Positions 48,556 to 60,300 of a stretch of DNA of 64,000 nucleotides are shown here, in pieces; position 1 is the first letter of the stretch; each line of letters starts with the position of its first letter. Below the pieces are notes generated by a model. It was not told the DNA's origin and did not search any database. It saw nothing but the letters and a program-made list of their open reading frames with translations. Origin of the DNA: Capitella teleta (Eukaryota; Annelida; Polychaeta; Capitellidae); the NCBI GenBank assembly GCA_000328365.1, contig KB295062.1, positions 651,521 through 715,520 of the forward strand, written 5' to 3'. Position numbers and translations under genes: made by a program.

Positions 48556-48962
48556 TTAAATCTTCACGTCTAAATGTATATGCATTGTGTATAATGCATG
48601 TTGGCCTACGATGTTCTAATTGTATAACAATAGAATCAATGCATCAACAAATGAATGAATCCAAGAATTGCGAAAGAGAGTGAAATCGACCAATTGGAAG
48701 CGGACCAATTCACCTTATTCTGGGACGTTGACAATTCTCCTATGTGTGAATGTTGAACGCCACTGACAACAAGGAAATGATATGATCACTTGAGTATATC
48801 GAATTTTCTGTAATGAGAGCAATCGGGTGAATATATACAAGGCATCACCTCGTATTAACTTCTCATTATGATTATTCCGTCCTCCACACATACAACTCAT
48901 ACATAACGTTCTTATTTCCCATAATCCCAGTATCATAACGTTTAGAAATGTTTGCGTCTGCC

Positions 48963-49362
48963 TAAACCCGTAAAACTTCGCAAACCTTGCAAACCACCGG
49001 TCACGTGACCGTGTACTACGTAAAACCAGCTGTTAACCCGAATTATCCGAATACACCGTGGTTGTACGCGTGACTCAATTTGTTATACGATAATTATAAC
49101 AATACAGCCTCATCTTGGTTGGATGATCAAGTGCGTTATGATCAACCTTGAACTTCTGTCAAAACTATTAATTCCCTTTTTTGCATCTAATACGACGTAT
49201 ATGATTGTCCAGGACGCAGCCTTCGAACAATATTAAGCTATTTTGTTTCCGATGAGTGGTCTAAAAGTCGAGTCTGAAGGATATTCATTGTGTATTTCGG
49301 AGATTTTGTACTTGGACACGCTGGTTTGCGTGGTTTGCAAGTGTGCTGGTTTTACGGGTTTA
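48963..49362. mobile_element. MITE with long inverted termini (second copy at 17.7 kb)
   Basis: A 400-bp element. The left end is TAAACCCGTAAAACTTCGCA and the right end on the other strand is TAAACCCGTAAAACCAGCAC, followed on both by CAAACC-rich blocks, giving imperfect terminal inverted repeats of about 40 bp. No coding capacity. The superfamily is not assignable because the target duplication is unclear. Confidence 0.7.
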
Positions 49363-49369
49363 AACACAA

Positions 49370-52300
49370 CGGTTGCGCTACCGCAAATAAACAAATCATA
49401 ACGTTCGTCGCTTATCGAATCCTGCATAGTTTGTTTTTTTTTTCATTCGATAAAACATTCCGAATATAATTTGAAGGTAAAATTTTGAAGTTTGTACTTA
49501 TTGTTCTGGGGTAAACAAAGAGCGCAAGTCTGTAAGCTCTAATAGCCAATGAAATTCATAGTTTAACGTTATGGAGACAAGGACGTCAGTTGAATCACAG
49601 TTGAGAACTGGTTTTTATTATGTGCATTCAACATATATATGCAAGGTGGGAAGTAAAATCGAGTCAAATAAAAACACTCTTCCACCAAAGCCCGATTAAT
49701 TAACACCATTTTCGCGTCGTAGAAAAAAAGCATTATCTCACAAGATTACGAAAGCATGCAATGCCGCCAAGGTCAGTCAATCATAACGCACCCAGTGACC
49801 TCTTCTTCCGCACCCTCTTCCACCTCGCCACGCAATCATTCATGGCTTATGAATTATGAAATGCACTTGTAACTCCGTCCCTCTTCAACCTTTGACATTC
49901 CCTTCACTCTTTTATTCGCTCTATTCCCTCAGATCAGACAAAACGATTCATTATCGCTCACATATTCTGCTAGACTTTACTGTTGAGCGGTGATGCGATG
50001 CTCTGCTCGACCTGCGCGCACGGGAGGCGCTAGTTCGCGTGTTTGATCATAATTCCTAGGGGTCGTTAGGGCATCGAGATGAGAGGATCGAAGCTGACGG
50101 CGTGCAACCAGCGAAATTTCGCGAGTGATGAATTTCACGTGATACACCGTGGGACGGGTGGCTCCCTCAGGCGTAACGCCAGTAAAACACATCAAAGACG
50201 GATGAAGAGTGATTAATAATTAAAGGAAAAGGCCACAGAGCCGAAAATCTGGAAATACTCTAATGTCTGGGTTTAGCTCCATACATCCTGAGGCACTTTA
50301 TGCGGTTTTCGCTCAACCAAGTCCTTGTTTCGACGATGGAACAACCGAACCAGTATCAGTCATGTATACAAGAGTAACTTGAGTAAGTAGTACGTGCGTG
50401 GTACCGACAGGCGATGCTGGTTAGCTCACAGATTCCAAGAAAAGGAAAGAAATACATTGCTATCCATTATCAATCAAGAAAAAAAATGGTTGTAGACCAT
50501 TGGTAGATATGCACAATGTATGTTGAATAGGAAGTTGATTTAAACAGCCCGGAGTTGCTGCCCCGTGACCACCTCACGTGATCGCGTGATTTCTTTAGCA
50601 CAACGACCCCTTTGTTACAATAAGTCAGTTGAAGCGAGCGTATTTTTCATTATAGTGCTTCGAGCAGGCTTTCGATCATTTCTTCCCCAGATGTCAAATA
50701 TTCTAAATCCTGATGGATGCCAAAGCCACGCCTCGTCAAAAGCAACTCGTCAGCTACAGGAATCCACGCACTGGTCGCCTCGGGCCAACTGAATTCGGCT
50801 CTTGGACTAAGGTTTCATGGACGGCGGTCTACCTGCTTTCATGTACCTGGATACTTCTGGGTTGATTGCGATCTGTATTCCAATATCGTTGTGCTCAAGG
50901 GGCATTCGATGTTCGAGATTCTTGGTTATAGAGATACGTGCATTTTGCATTTGATGCAAGCATAAACAGATCGTGAATAATTAATGCGGAGAAGTCAAAC
51001 TGGTTTGTTGTTTTTGGCTCCAGAAATGTTGCAGTGAACACATTACCAATAAGTTACCACAGTGAAACATTCCAGGCTTTGAGATATCCGAGCATCAATC
51101 GTGGAAGAGGAGGCAGCACGAATGGACCAAACATCAGGCCACTGAAACAAATCCAATTCACTTAACAATTAACAAATGAAACCAGTAGTCAGCAATAACA
51201 TTGCAGTATACTACGTTTTCCCTTGCCATGCAATCACTAAGTCTAGAATATACAACACCAGCAGAGGCGCCAGTGCGAAATACAGAAATAAGCGTCTTGC
51301 TGAGCACATAGTTATACGACGATTTATGATGTGAATGTATGGATCGCATGAAAAATGATCTACTGCCCGCAAAGAGATGTTTCAATTCGCGAAATCGTTG
51401 TTCATCTTATCTGAAATATGATCACTTGGAAGTTTTTTCCCTCCCCTCCGAAATGAATAATTGTCTTGTGTTACAATTGACACTGAATTATCCGTTCTTA
51501 TCGGCGTCTATGAACCATCTGGGATGTATTTCAACTCGCTTGTATTTTGAGAATGTCAAAGAGGAAATCGATTATGGTAAGGTCGCCTTATGCTAATAAT
51601 GCTTATGGAATTAAATCACCTTGTACTGGTCTTTGTGGTGTTTGAACCAATTCTCGATGGATAAAGACAGGTGTTTCAGACAGCTGATGGATTTAAGAGT
51701 ATATCATTCTAACGGGTTGTCAAATTACAGAACATTCCTAGGCCATCGTTATCATCGTCAAATGATTCGTTTATTATGTAACTGGAGCATTGTTAACAGG
51801 GTATGAATTTCCCCAAAAAAATTCTTTGGCGAGCTTTATTGTGGGAATAAGGTATAAGACTCTGGAGTATAACTCAGAGTTTGGTCTATTGGACCAGAAG
51901 AGTTTGAACAGCGTGTTAATAAGAATAATTGTTCAGGACTATTTCCATAGCTTACAGGGTCACGATACCAAGTTACAAAGCAGACCCCAAAAAAAATCTG
52001 TAATGAAGAAACCCTTTCAGAACTCATCGCTTTGAGACACGTAAACAGTTTACATTGCGCGTAGGGTTACTGTCTCAGCAGAGAAAAAAAACTACTCCAC
52101 TGAGTGATAAATGGAGTGTCTGGGTCACTGGAGGTTGACACTTCGCACTGCCACATCGACTTCTCTTCAATTCTGTGATAACAAAGTTTTTACTTTAACT
52201 TCATGAGATTTACCATCTGGTGCCAAACAGTCAATAAACATTCTTTCACCTTTCTTTGTTTACATCATTAGACAGACTGGCATGTTCTTGTGCAAAGATT

Positions 52301-55300
52301 GTGCCGATAATAAACTAGCATAAACACTGGACGATTCTCAAGGTACATCTTAAGTCGTTTTGCCCTTTGAGGCAAGGTAATGATGTGTACTGCTCGCGAG
52401 GTTAATAGGTCACAAAATCAACCAGGTGCTCTGAATTTCACGCACGAGAAAAGCTTGGCCAATTAATGAAAATTCGTCTCTGAAGCGAGAGCCCCACGGA
52501 GAGGCCCAAAGGCAGCAGCACTCCTAGATTATGATAAATGATTCGCTCCTTCTTGAATGTCTTGGATTCTTCCGCTTGGCGGGTTGTGTTACCATCAAAG
52601 CAACTGGGCAGTATTATCAGAGCGAATTCTGTTTATCAATCCGTCTTCCTTCTTCGTGATGGTTGTCTGGTCACAGAGTGAATCGCACGGACCCAGGGGT
52701 CAGACATCTCGCTGTGTTTTGCTTCTTGATGGTCTTGGCGATTTACTACTTCATTTGCCTCCACCCGGCGCTTCTGTCAGTCAGGATAGAATGAAATAGA
52801 CGCTCATCTGGAATTCTCAGAATCCGGAAATATTCCCTACCTGCACAGGGATGCATTGCTGTCGAGTTTACAGGAGATTTCAAGTCTTGTGGAGTTAGGT
52901 ATTCTAATGGAACATTAATGGTTTCTGTTCCAATCGTAAATTTCTCTTCAGGTTAATCAAACTGTCGTTCTGGTAGCGCTTAGAAACAGCTCGAGAGAAT
53001 CCTTTATAAAGTAAATACTACAAAGACTGTATATAATATATGCAGATGTAGAGCGATAAATTAGAGGTTTGGATAATATATGCTTAAGGTGACTTATCAT
53101 CGCAAGATATAAATTGAAAAGTTTGTGAAAGGGAGGTTGTGTTTGGCGTTAACCTCCCACGATGAGGGCGAGCACCCGTGTCCCTCCGTGAAATATCGGC
53201 CCTTTTAATGGCGACCTCTCACATCAACTACGCTTTCAAAAGGCTGCCAAATAAAAGTACATTATATGCTATGTTATTAATCATAATATGAATTTGTTAA
53301 AGAACTGTTCGAGTATTTTAATATGTAAGCACTGATATCATCTCTATACATACACATGAGGAGTTGTTTTTTTTTCTCATACTTCACACTACAATTGTAA
53401 GGCAATAGGTATTCATGTGTATATGTAGTTGCATTTATTGTAGTTGTATCAAAGATGAGACGAATCCATTTTATAGCCATATACATTATTCTATTATCCA
53501 CGTATATCAATTGTTTGCCGCAAAAAAAAAATACCACCCACTCTGACATCTCAGTGACCAACTTCGGCATTGACGCCAACCGTCTAAAATTCTAAGACTA
53601 GCGACAAGTGCACGGACCAGACGGCAGCCAAATGTCTTCTCTTTGATTGGCATATCTGACAAGACACTCGGTTGGTCAGGTCACCGCTGCAATGTTAAAA
53701 CGTTGAGGGAGGTCTGCAAAGGCAAAGGTGGCATTTTAATGATCTTACAAGAACGACTGTCAAATCTAGTAATAAGTTTGGAAGCCATCAAAGAAGCAAG
53801 AACAAAACGTTTAACGACAGAATCCGGCTTTATGACATTATTCTGAGTGGATTCAAGATGCGAGTGTTGAGAGAAAAGCTAGGAAAATGCGGGAATGAAA
53901 GGGAGTTTTACGAGTTTTACTTTTCAAATATGATTGTTGCAAGTGCTTTGAAATGTTGTGATCTATTTGGTTTGTCAGAGTGCTTACGTAGTGGTTTCGG
54001 TGAGCTTTTGTTGGGATTGAAAGAGCGAAATGCGTGTGGTATAAAAACTGCTTAATGGAGCTGAAATGCGTTTGGTATGTGCGAGATTGTGCGCGGCATT
54101 GCAAACAAGTGTAGTATGCGGTAAACACCGGATCATGTCATGTTTGCTTAGTGCACTAGTTAATATACCCAGACTGACCATCGGACGGAAATTCCCCCAA
54201 ATTATTACCTGATGAATGAGCGATTACAGGCGACGAAACAGATCACCTACAGTGCTCATATCACGCGGCAGGCCATCATAAAAGAAACTGACAGAGTAAT
54301 TACTAACCTGCACATCGAGACATTGCATTATACAGGAGGGAGCAGGGCCACTTAACCCTGCGGTGTGAATAGCTATTTGTCAGGCAAGGCGGGAGTCATT
54401 AGCCGGCTGCGTGTTATCAGGGTTTCACGGGGGTGGGTGGCAAGCAGGAGCCTCCCAGATCGAAGCGTCGGCTCTCGCCCTGTGTGCGATCCATCGATGA
54501 GGTCATTAAACTTCGCCCTTATTGGCTTGTCAAAACCGACGTAGTGATTTGAACAAGGCGAAAAATAGCCACCCTACGGATCCATATTTCAGCACGCCCT
54601 GAGACTGGGGTGGGTTTCAAGGCCAACGGGATTGTCCTAAATCATAGTAGGATGGCTCCACGGTGTGTGCTGTAAGACCCTGTGATCCCCTCACTTGGAG
54701 TAGAGGCCTCATAGACATGCGGGGGTTGATGGTTTTGTTTGTATGAGTAGATTGCTATTGGGGATGAGGTGAACATCTTGAATGGGGTAAAAATAATTCA
54801 GCCATGAACCGTTTTGTACGCTTACAAATGAGACCTTCGACGCTATGCCCCACGAGTTCACCTGTGAAATAAAGCCTGCATGCCGGTGTCCTTACCGCCA
54901 CCCAACATTACCTTCCTTCCCGACTCATTATTCCGTTCAATCGCCCAGAAGAACATTCTCACTGATATTTTAAGCAGGCGTAAAATCACGCCCAACGCCC
55001 ACTAATAAACGTCACTTAGGATGACGTAATCAAATCAGAGCCTGAAATACAACAGAGCACCTTGCGTTTACATGTGTTCTGGTTATTGTGTAGTTCTTAC
55101 TCGTAATTTAGGTAATTTGAGGTCTGTCCTCGCTGACCACCGAAAGCGTTATGTATGCGCGCCATCTGTGGCATGTTGTCTCGCTTTGGTGTGAAACATC
55201 ATTTCATTATTTATTCAAGGTGTTATGCAGCGTTAATTGAAGACATTTTATTTTCAATGCAGAGTTCCATTCCAGTTAAGAAATAAAATATCTCGGTATT

Positions 55301-55700
55301 CAGGTTGATTAGAACCAGGCAGGGGTCAGGTCGTAAAGGCTGACTACCTGTCGGCGCGGCTAATTCCTTTGCCGTTGCAACACCGGGGAACTTAAAGTGT
55401 CACCTTCAGAATGTCTTTTCCCCTGCAGCTCTGGCTTCTATCACTAACACAACACTAACAGCCTTATCAAGGATTGCCGTGCAAGAATTCATGCTGCAGA
55501 CCCGTGTTTTTTCTCGCCCACAGGCGGCAGCGGCGGTGAGCTTAGTTGTCGAATCAGCCACTAGGGCGGCGTTGCCATCGCTGCATTGAAAACGAGCGCT
55601 GTGCAGAAGGCGGCTTCATTTCAGGCTGAGCGGGAGTGCGAGCCACCGCTATGGCGCGAAGGAACCGCAGCGGTTAAGCACCTCAGTGATCATCAGGATA
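49370..55700. other. Long gene-poor stretch upstream of the LRR-Ig gene
   Basis: No ORF with a recognisable domain in 6.3 kb. Frames such as 49977-50195, 50717-50965, 51339-51596, 51790-52035 and 53643-54128 look like chance. The last 1.5 kb is more GC-rich, with several CG dinucleotides, and probably contains the promoter and 5' UTR of the LRR-Ig gene. Confidence 0.4.
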
Positions 55701-55710
55701 CAGTGTCGCA

Positions 55711-57384
55711 ATGAAGTGTTTTTTCCCAGGCACTATTCAGACTTTCCTCTTCTTCTTCGTTCACACTCTGCTGACACTCCTGTGGCCGGACAGTCGCGTC
55801 GAAGCTGATGCATCAGGGCCGGGCGGAGGAGGGCCCGCGGGCGGCCGGGGACCCGGGCCCGGGGGTGGTATCGGCCTAGGCGGGGACAAGTGCCCGCATG
55901 TGTGTTTCTGTAATGTTAACAGCAAGATTGTTTACTGCTCACGGCGGGGTCTCCCTGCTATCCCGACTTCCATCCCGAGAGACACACTCCAGCTGAATCT
56001 GAACGGAAACGTGTTCCAGTCGACGGGGCTTGAGAGATCCAACTTCTCGCGGTGGTCCAGCTTGGAGCACTTGTACATGAGCGAGTGTGGCATCGAGAGT
56101 ATCGCCGTTGACACCTTCCGCGACCTGTCCAGTTTGGAGTGGCTGGACATCAGCAACAACAGGATTAAGATAGTGCAGGATTACACGTTTCGGGGTCTGC
56201 AGTTGCAGCATCTGTTCCTGAACGGCAATCGGCACATTGGCCTCCAACCAAAGGCGATGGAGGGTCTGACTACCAGCGGTCTCTACCTCCATGACTGTTC
56301 TCTCTCCAGACTACATCCAGAGGTATTAACACCGTTGAATCATACCTTGCGCTACCTGTGGCTCCATGGCAATGAGTTGGATCGCCTAGAGCGACGGCTT
56401 TCCCCGCTCTTCTCCTCCTTGTCCCATCTGCGCCTGGGATCAAACCCTCTCCATTGCAATTGTGAGTTGCTTTGGTTAAAAGAGTTCTACGATCGTCACG
56501 GCGACAAGTTCAAGGGGGCGACTTCGCCGTCTTGCTTAACCCCGCAGCGTCTCAGAGGGAAGTTCTTCAACGAAATGGCCATGACCGACTTCAGATGCCA
56601 AGCCCCGGTGTTCAACAACATCGACGCACTCTTCGATAGTTTCCAGGGTCGGCTTAAATGCACGGCGACCGGGGACCCTGCTCCGACGCTCTACTGGATC
56701 CAACCGAACGGCAGGACGACCAAGTACATCGCGCCACCCGACGAAGACGCCCGCAAGAACGAAGGTCTACTGACCCTCACAAAACCCGCGGGTTCCGACC
56801 AGGAGCTCGCTGGAATGTACATCTGCGTCGCTAACAACGAAGCGGGCAACGTGACACTCACCATCAATGTGTCGTGGCCACACAGCCGGATCGTCACGTA
56901 CAAAACCGTAGCGGGGGATCCGGGAATCAGCAGCACACAACGCACGCTGTTCCCAGATCTCAACGAACTGCTCTCCAAGTCATCAACTCGTAAGGATGAC
57001 ATTTCTGTGACCTTGACCCCTGACACTAAAGTGGGCCAGGGGCCGCAGACTCCGAGCAGTGACACGAGACTACACGAGCAACACAACAACCACACGGCCA
57101 CACGGCATGTGGTAGAGACTGGGGGTGCCGCGAGGGGCGCCTCGTTCAGCCTGTCTGAGCTGATCGGTGCTATAATCGGCACTCACCTTTGCACTCTTCT
57201 GCTATGTCTTATTGTGATCCCTATTTACTATCGCAAAAAGTGGAAGCCATCCACAATGATGGGCACAAACTGCCGACAAAGCAGTATGCACAAACTTCCT
57301 CCGATTCCCCCGGAGTCAGTGTATCTAAACGGGCTTGGCCACCACCCTGCAAACTACATGGATATTCCCACCACTAAGAGATGA
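55711..57384 (+). CDS. LRR-Ig single-pass membrane receptor, intronless
   Basis: One 557-aa open frame without introns. Signal peptide about 1-31, a Gly/Pro-rich linker 35-60, LRRNT starting CPHVCFCN, about six leucine-rich repeats (for example LEHLYMSECGIESIAVDTF and LEWLDISNNRIKIVQDYTF), LRRCT 244-298 (NPLHCNCELLWLKEFYDRHG to DFRCQAP), one Ig-like domain about 299-390 with cysteines near 315 and 370 (LKCTATGDPAPTLYW, MYICVANNEAGNV), a stalk, a transmembrane helix about 484-507 (LIGAIIGTHLCTLLLCLIVI) and a 50-residue tail. This order matches LRRC24, LRIT and Kekkon-type receptors, which act in neural adhesion or signalling. The ATG is the first in frame after a GC-rich leader. Exact orthology not assignable. 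Confidence 0.88.
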   Translation: MKCFFPGTIQTFLFFFVHTLLTLLWPDSRVEADASGPGGGGPAGGRGPGPGGGIGLGGDKCPHVCFCNVNSKIVYCSRRGLPAIPTSIPRDTLQLNLNGNVFQSTGLERSNFSRWSSLEHLYMSECGIESIAVDTFRDLSSLEWLDISNNRIKIVQDYTFRGLQLQHLFLNGNRHIGLQPKAMEGLTTSGLYLHDCSLSRLHPEVLTPLNHTLRYLWLHGNELDRLERRLSPLFSSLSHLRLGSNPLHCNCELLWLKEFYDRHGDKFKGATSPSCLTPQRLRGKFFNEMAMTDFRCQAPVFNNIDALFDSFQGRLKCTATGDPAPTLYWIQPNGRTTKYIAPPDEDARKNEGLLTLTKPAGSDQELAGMYICVANNEAGNVTLTINVSWPHSRIVTYKTVAGDPGISSTQRTLFPDLNELLSKSSTRKDDISVTLTPDTKVGQGPQTPSSDTRLHEQHNNHTATRHVVETGGAARGASFSLSELIGAIIGTHLCTLLLCLIVIPIYYRKKWKPSTMMGTNCRQSSMHKLPPIPPESVYLNGLGHHPANYMDIPTTKR

Positions 57385-60300
57385 TGGTAGGGCTGCGTGA
57401 TTGGGAGTCATCCATTGCTCCCGTGTATTGGAGATCGATATTAAGGGAATCAACAACATGCGTGACGCGATGCGGCGATTTGTATATGTAGTGCAATAAT
57501 AGAATGAGATAGACCAGAGATAACACTAGATTTGATATTTAACTTTCTTTCTCTTCGATAATTCTCTTCTCAGAATGATAAAGAGATATTTTATAATTTG
57601 TTTGGCTGATTCACTCCATGTGTTCAATGAGTGAGGATGATGTAATGCTGTACACTGTATGACTGTGTATATTTAAACAGAAATGGTGATTCAAGTTATT
57701 ATTGAATGACTCAATGAGTGAGTGAATGTGTGTGAGACATTTTTGTATGAGAATTATGGTATTTATATAAATATGCTCTGAAATGATTTCATAGTATTTC
57801 CACATCGCGTGAGAGAGAAAAAATTCAAAATTTTCATTCAGGCCTTTGTCGTCGAATATTGAGCGAACCATGCTCTTTTTTTTGTTTTTGTTTTTTTGCA
57901 GTTTTTTTTCCCAGTTTTTTTTTTTTTTTTTTTTTTTTTTGCAGTTTTTTTGCAGTTTTTTTTTTTTTTTTAATATGGGAATGATATTTAAAATTCAGTG
58001 TTAACTGTTCGCAATGCGACGAAAAACTAAACATGCGATGATTCATAACTTGTATTCAATTGTGCCAAAAACTCTTTATAATTAAGTGTGTGTGTGGGGG
58101 GGGAGAGGCATTTGGCTATTCTCAAAAAAATGATGTAACACAAATATGATTCGTTTGTTGGATGAGATTAAGTTGAAAATGTATTGAATGAAAAAAAATT
58201 CGTTATTTACATAATGTTTGTGTTTTCTTCCAACTTTTATTTCCCAATACTATGCACAATGCAATATTGATTCCCTATTTTAATGATGAATAATTAATAG
58301 GGCGCCAATAACCACCCTGGAGAGACTCACCCGTGGACACGACACGCGGCCCACCGCCAGCCAAATCCAGGTGGTGTGAATATCTTTAAATCTGCAAATA
58401 TCAAAATTACATCACAAACGTACGAAGCGCTGTTTTATCTCGAAGGATTTCTACAATCGGGTTTTACGGGCCAACGAAATGATGGTGTTTTATCCGGTTC
58501 AATTATTTATATGTAACCAGCCTTTGATGTACCTCTGATAAGTTTTATTACTGCATAAGCTATAAAATTTCATTACGCTTCATAAGGCCTGTGGCTGCTG
58601 ATGTGTTATAACGACATTTGAATGGACCAATCCTCGTAATTTGTGGCACTGCATTTGGCAAAACATCGAAAATTGTCGCGCTGCACACTCACCGCAATGT
58701 TGGCCCTAACCGTAGAAAAATCCGCTGTTTTATCATTGCGATGCTTGTGCGAGGGGAAATGCTGAGTTATGTCAACAATAGCGAGCTATTAAGATAAGCT
58801 TAGCGACCAATAACGACTTTAATTGTTGTTCTTTTTCCTGATTAGATTAGCTGCTCGTTTTTATGAGGCCGCAACTTCTGTGTCGCACGTATCATAACAA
58901 ATAATCAAATACCCGCTGACTTTGAAGTGTATCTCTTCAAATTGCAGGTGTGCGTCGCACCTGTGGGAATCTATGTGTATAAACGTGTATGCTTTGTAAC
59001 AGCAATCAGGTCTTAATTGGCCAGGAGAGGCCATGCTATTTTGTTGTCCGTGCGCACTGACTCGATCAATATTGGTACAAACTGTTGGCTGTCACTCCGT
59101 GTGCAGAAAATGTGCCACTGGTGTGCACCCCTAGTGCATATCCGAACACACACATTGTGTACCCAGCATCACCTCCCTCGCCCCTTTGTTTAGCAGATGT
59201 CTAGTGTTACCTGTTAATTGGAGCGAGTGGAAGCACGTGGCTTGCTCCTGGGGGGCGGTCTGTACCTGTCCAGATTGGCCAAATTGCAGAGCTCTTTCCT
59301 GAGTGAATGACGCAACGAGTGACCTGTAAACACAAACACTACTCAGTAATGTTTGAATACTCTTGTTTACCTTGGGGATCAATTCATTCTATGACTTTTA
59401 CTCGTGAATCTGCTGAAATCTTTAAATCGGGACGACTCTGAGTCAACACCGGCTCCGCTTAAGTGAATCCGTCTGGGGTTACTGCGCTCTGCATGCCAGC
59501 AATGCCCTGTGATTGGCGGCCAGGCCAATTATGAAGTTAACCTCAGGATTAAGTTTTGGTATCAATTGATTTTGTTATTGCCATAAGGATTAGATGAGTC
59601 GATGGTATCTTTGCTTTATTGCTTACTCGTAACGCGGCGTAGAATCTCACACATCGCCCCCCCCCCTCTCCATATGTGAGATACCTGTCACGAACACATG
59701 AAAGAACTCGTCGTGGGAATGTTTATTCATAGCCGCGCAGGGGAGAGAGTTAGACAGCCTCGTAGCGAGTGTCGTTGCGGTCTAAGCAGCTGAAATACTC
59801 CACCACCCTCGGTGGCAATAAATGGTGTTTAAAGTATGCTCTTACCTGAACGATGAGTTAGATTGGATTTATCCCCTGTCATTTGACAAGGTAATGATGG
59901 GGCAATAGTTGATAAGGCGTTCAGGCAGTTTGTTTAGCCATAAATAGGACTGCAAGCCCCTTATATTTGGCTTCACCATTCAGATAATGCTAATGCGTTT
60001 CAGAGAGGGTATTGAAATTTAAATTCGCGAAGTGTATCACCTATATAAGCAGACCACATTGTAATGTCATTAGAATGACACTTTCTTGCTTTTTTGGCAT
60101 GTTACGTCAATTCAATTATGAGTTGGAAATAACTCACCTTCCATATAGTACATTTAATGTAAACATTGTTTGCAAATCTTCAAAGCATTGGAAGTATTCT
60201 TTATTGTCAGCTATATAACAGCTGTAGTTCGTATGTAAATATACCTATGAATATTACATCACACCAACGAAATCATTACATAACATAAATATGAACATCA

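Noticed and set aside
55932-57182. Minus-strand frames up to 163 codons
   Set aside because: Antisense shadows of the GC-rich LRR-Ig coding sequence.
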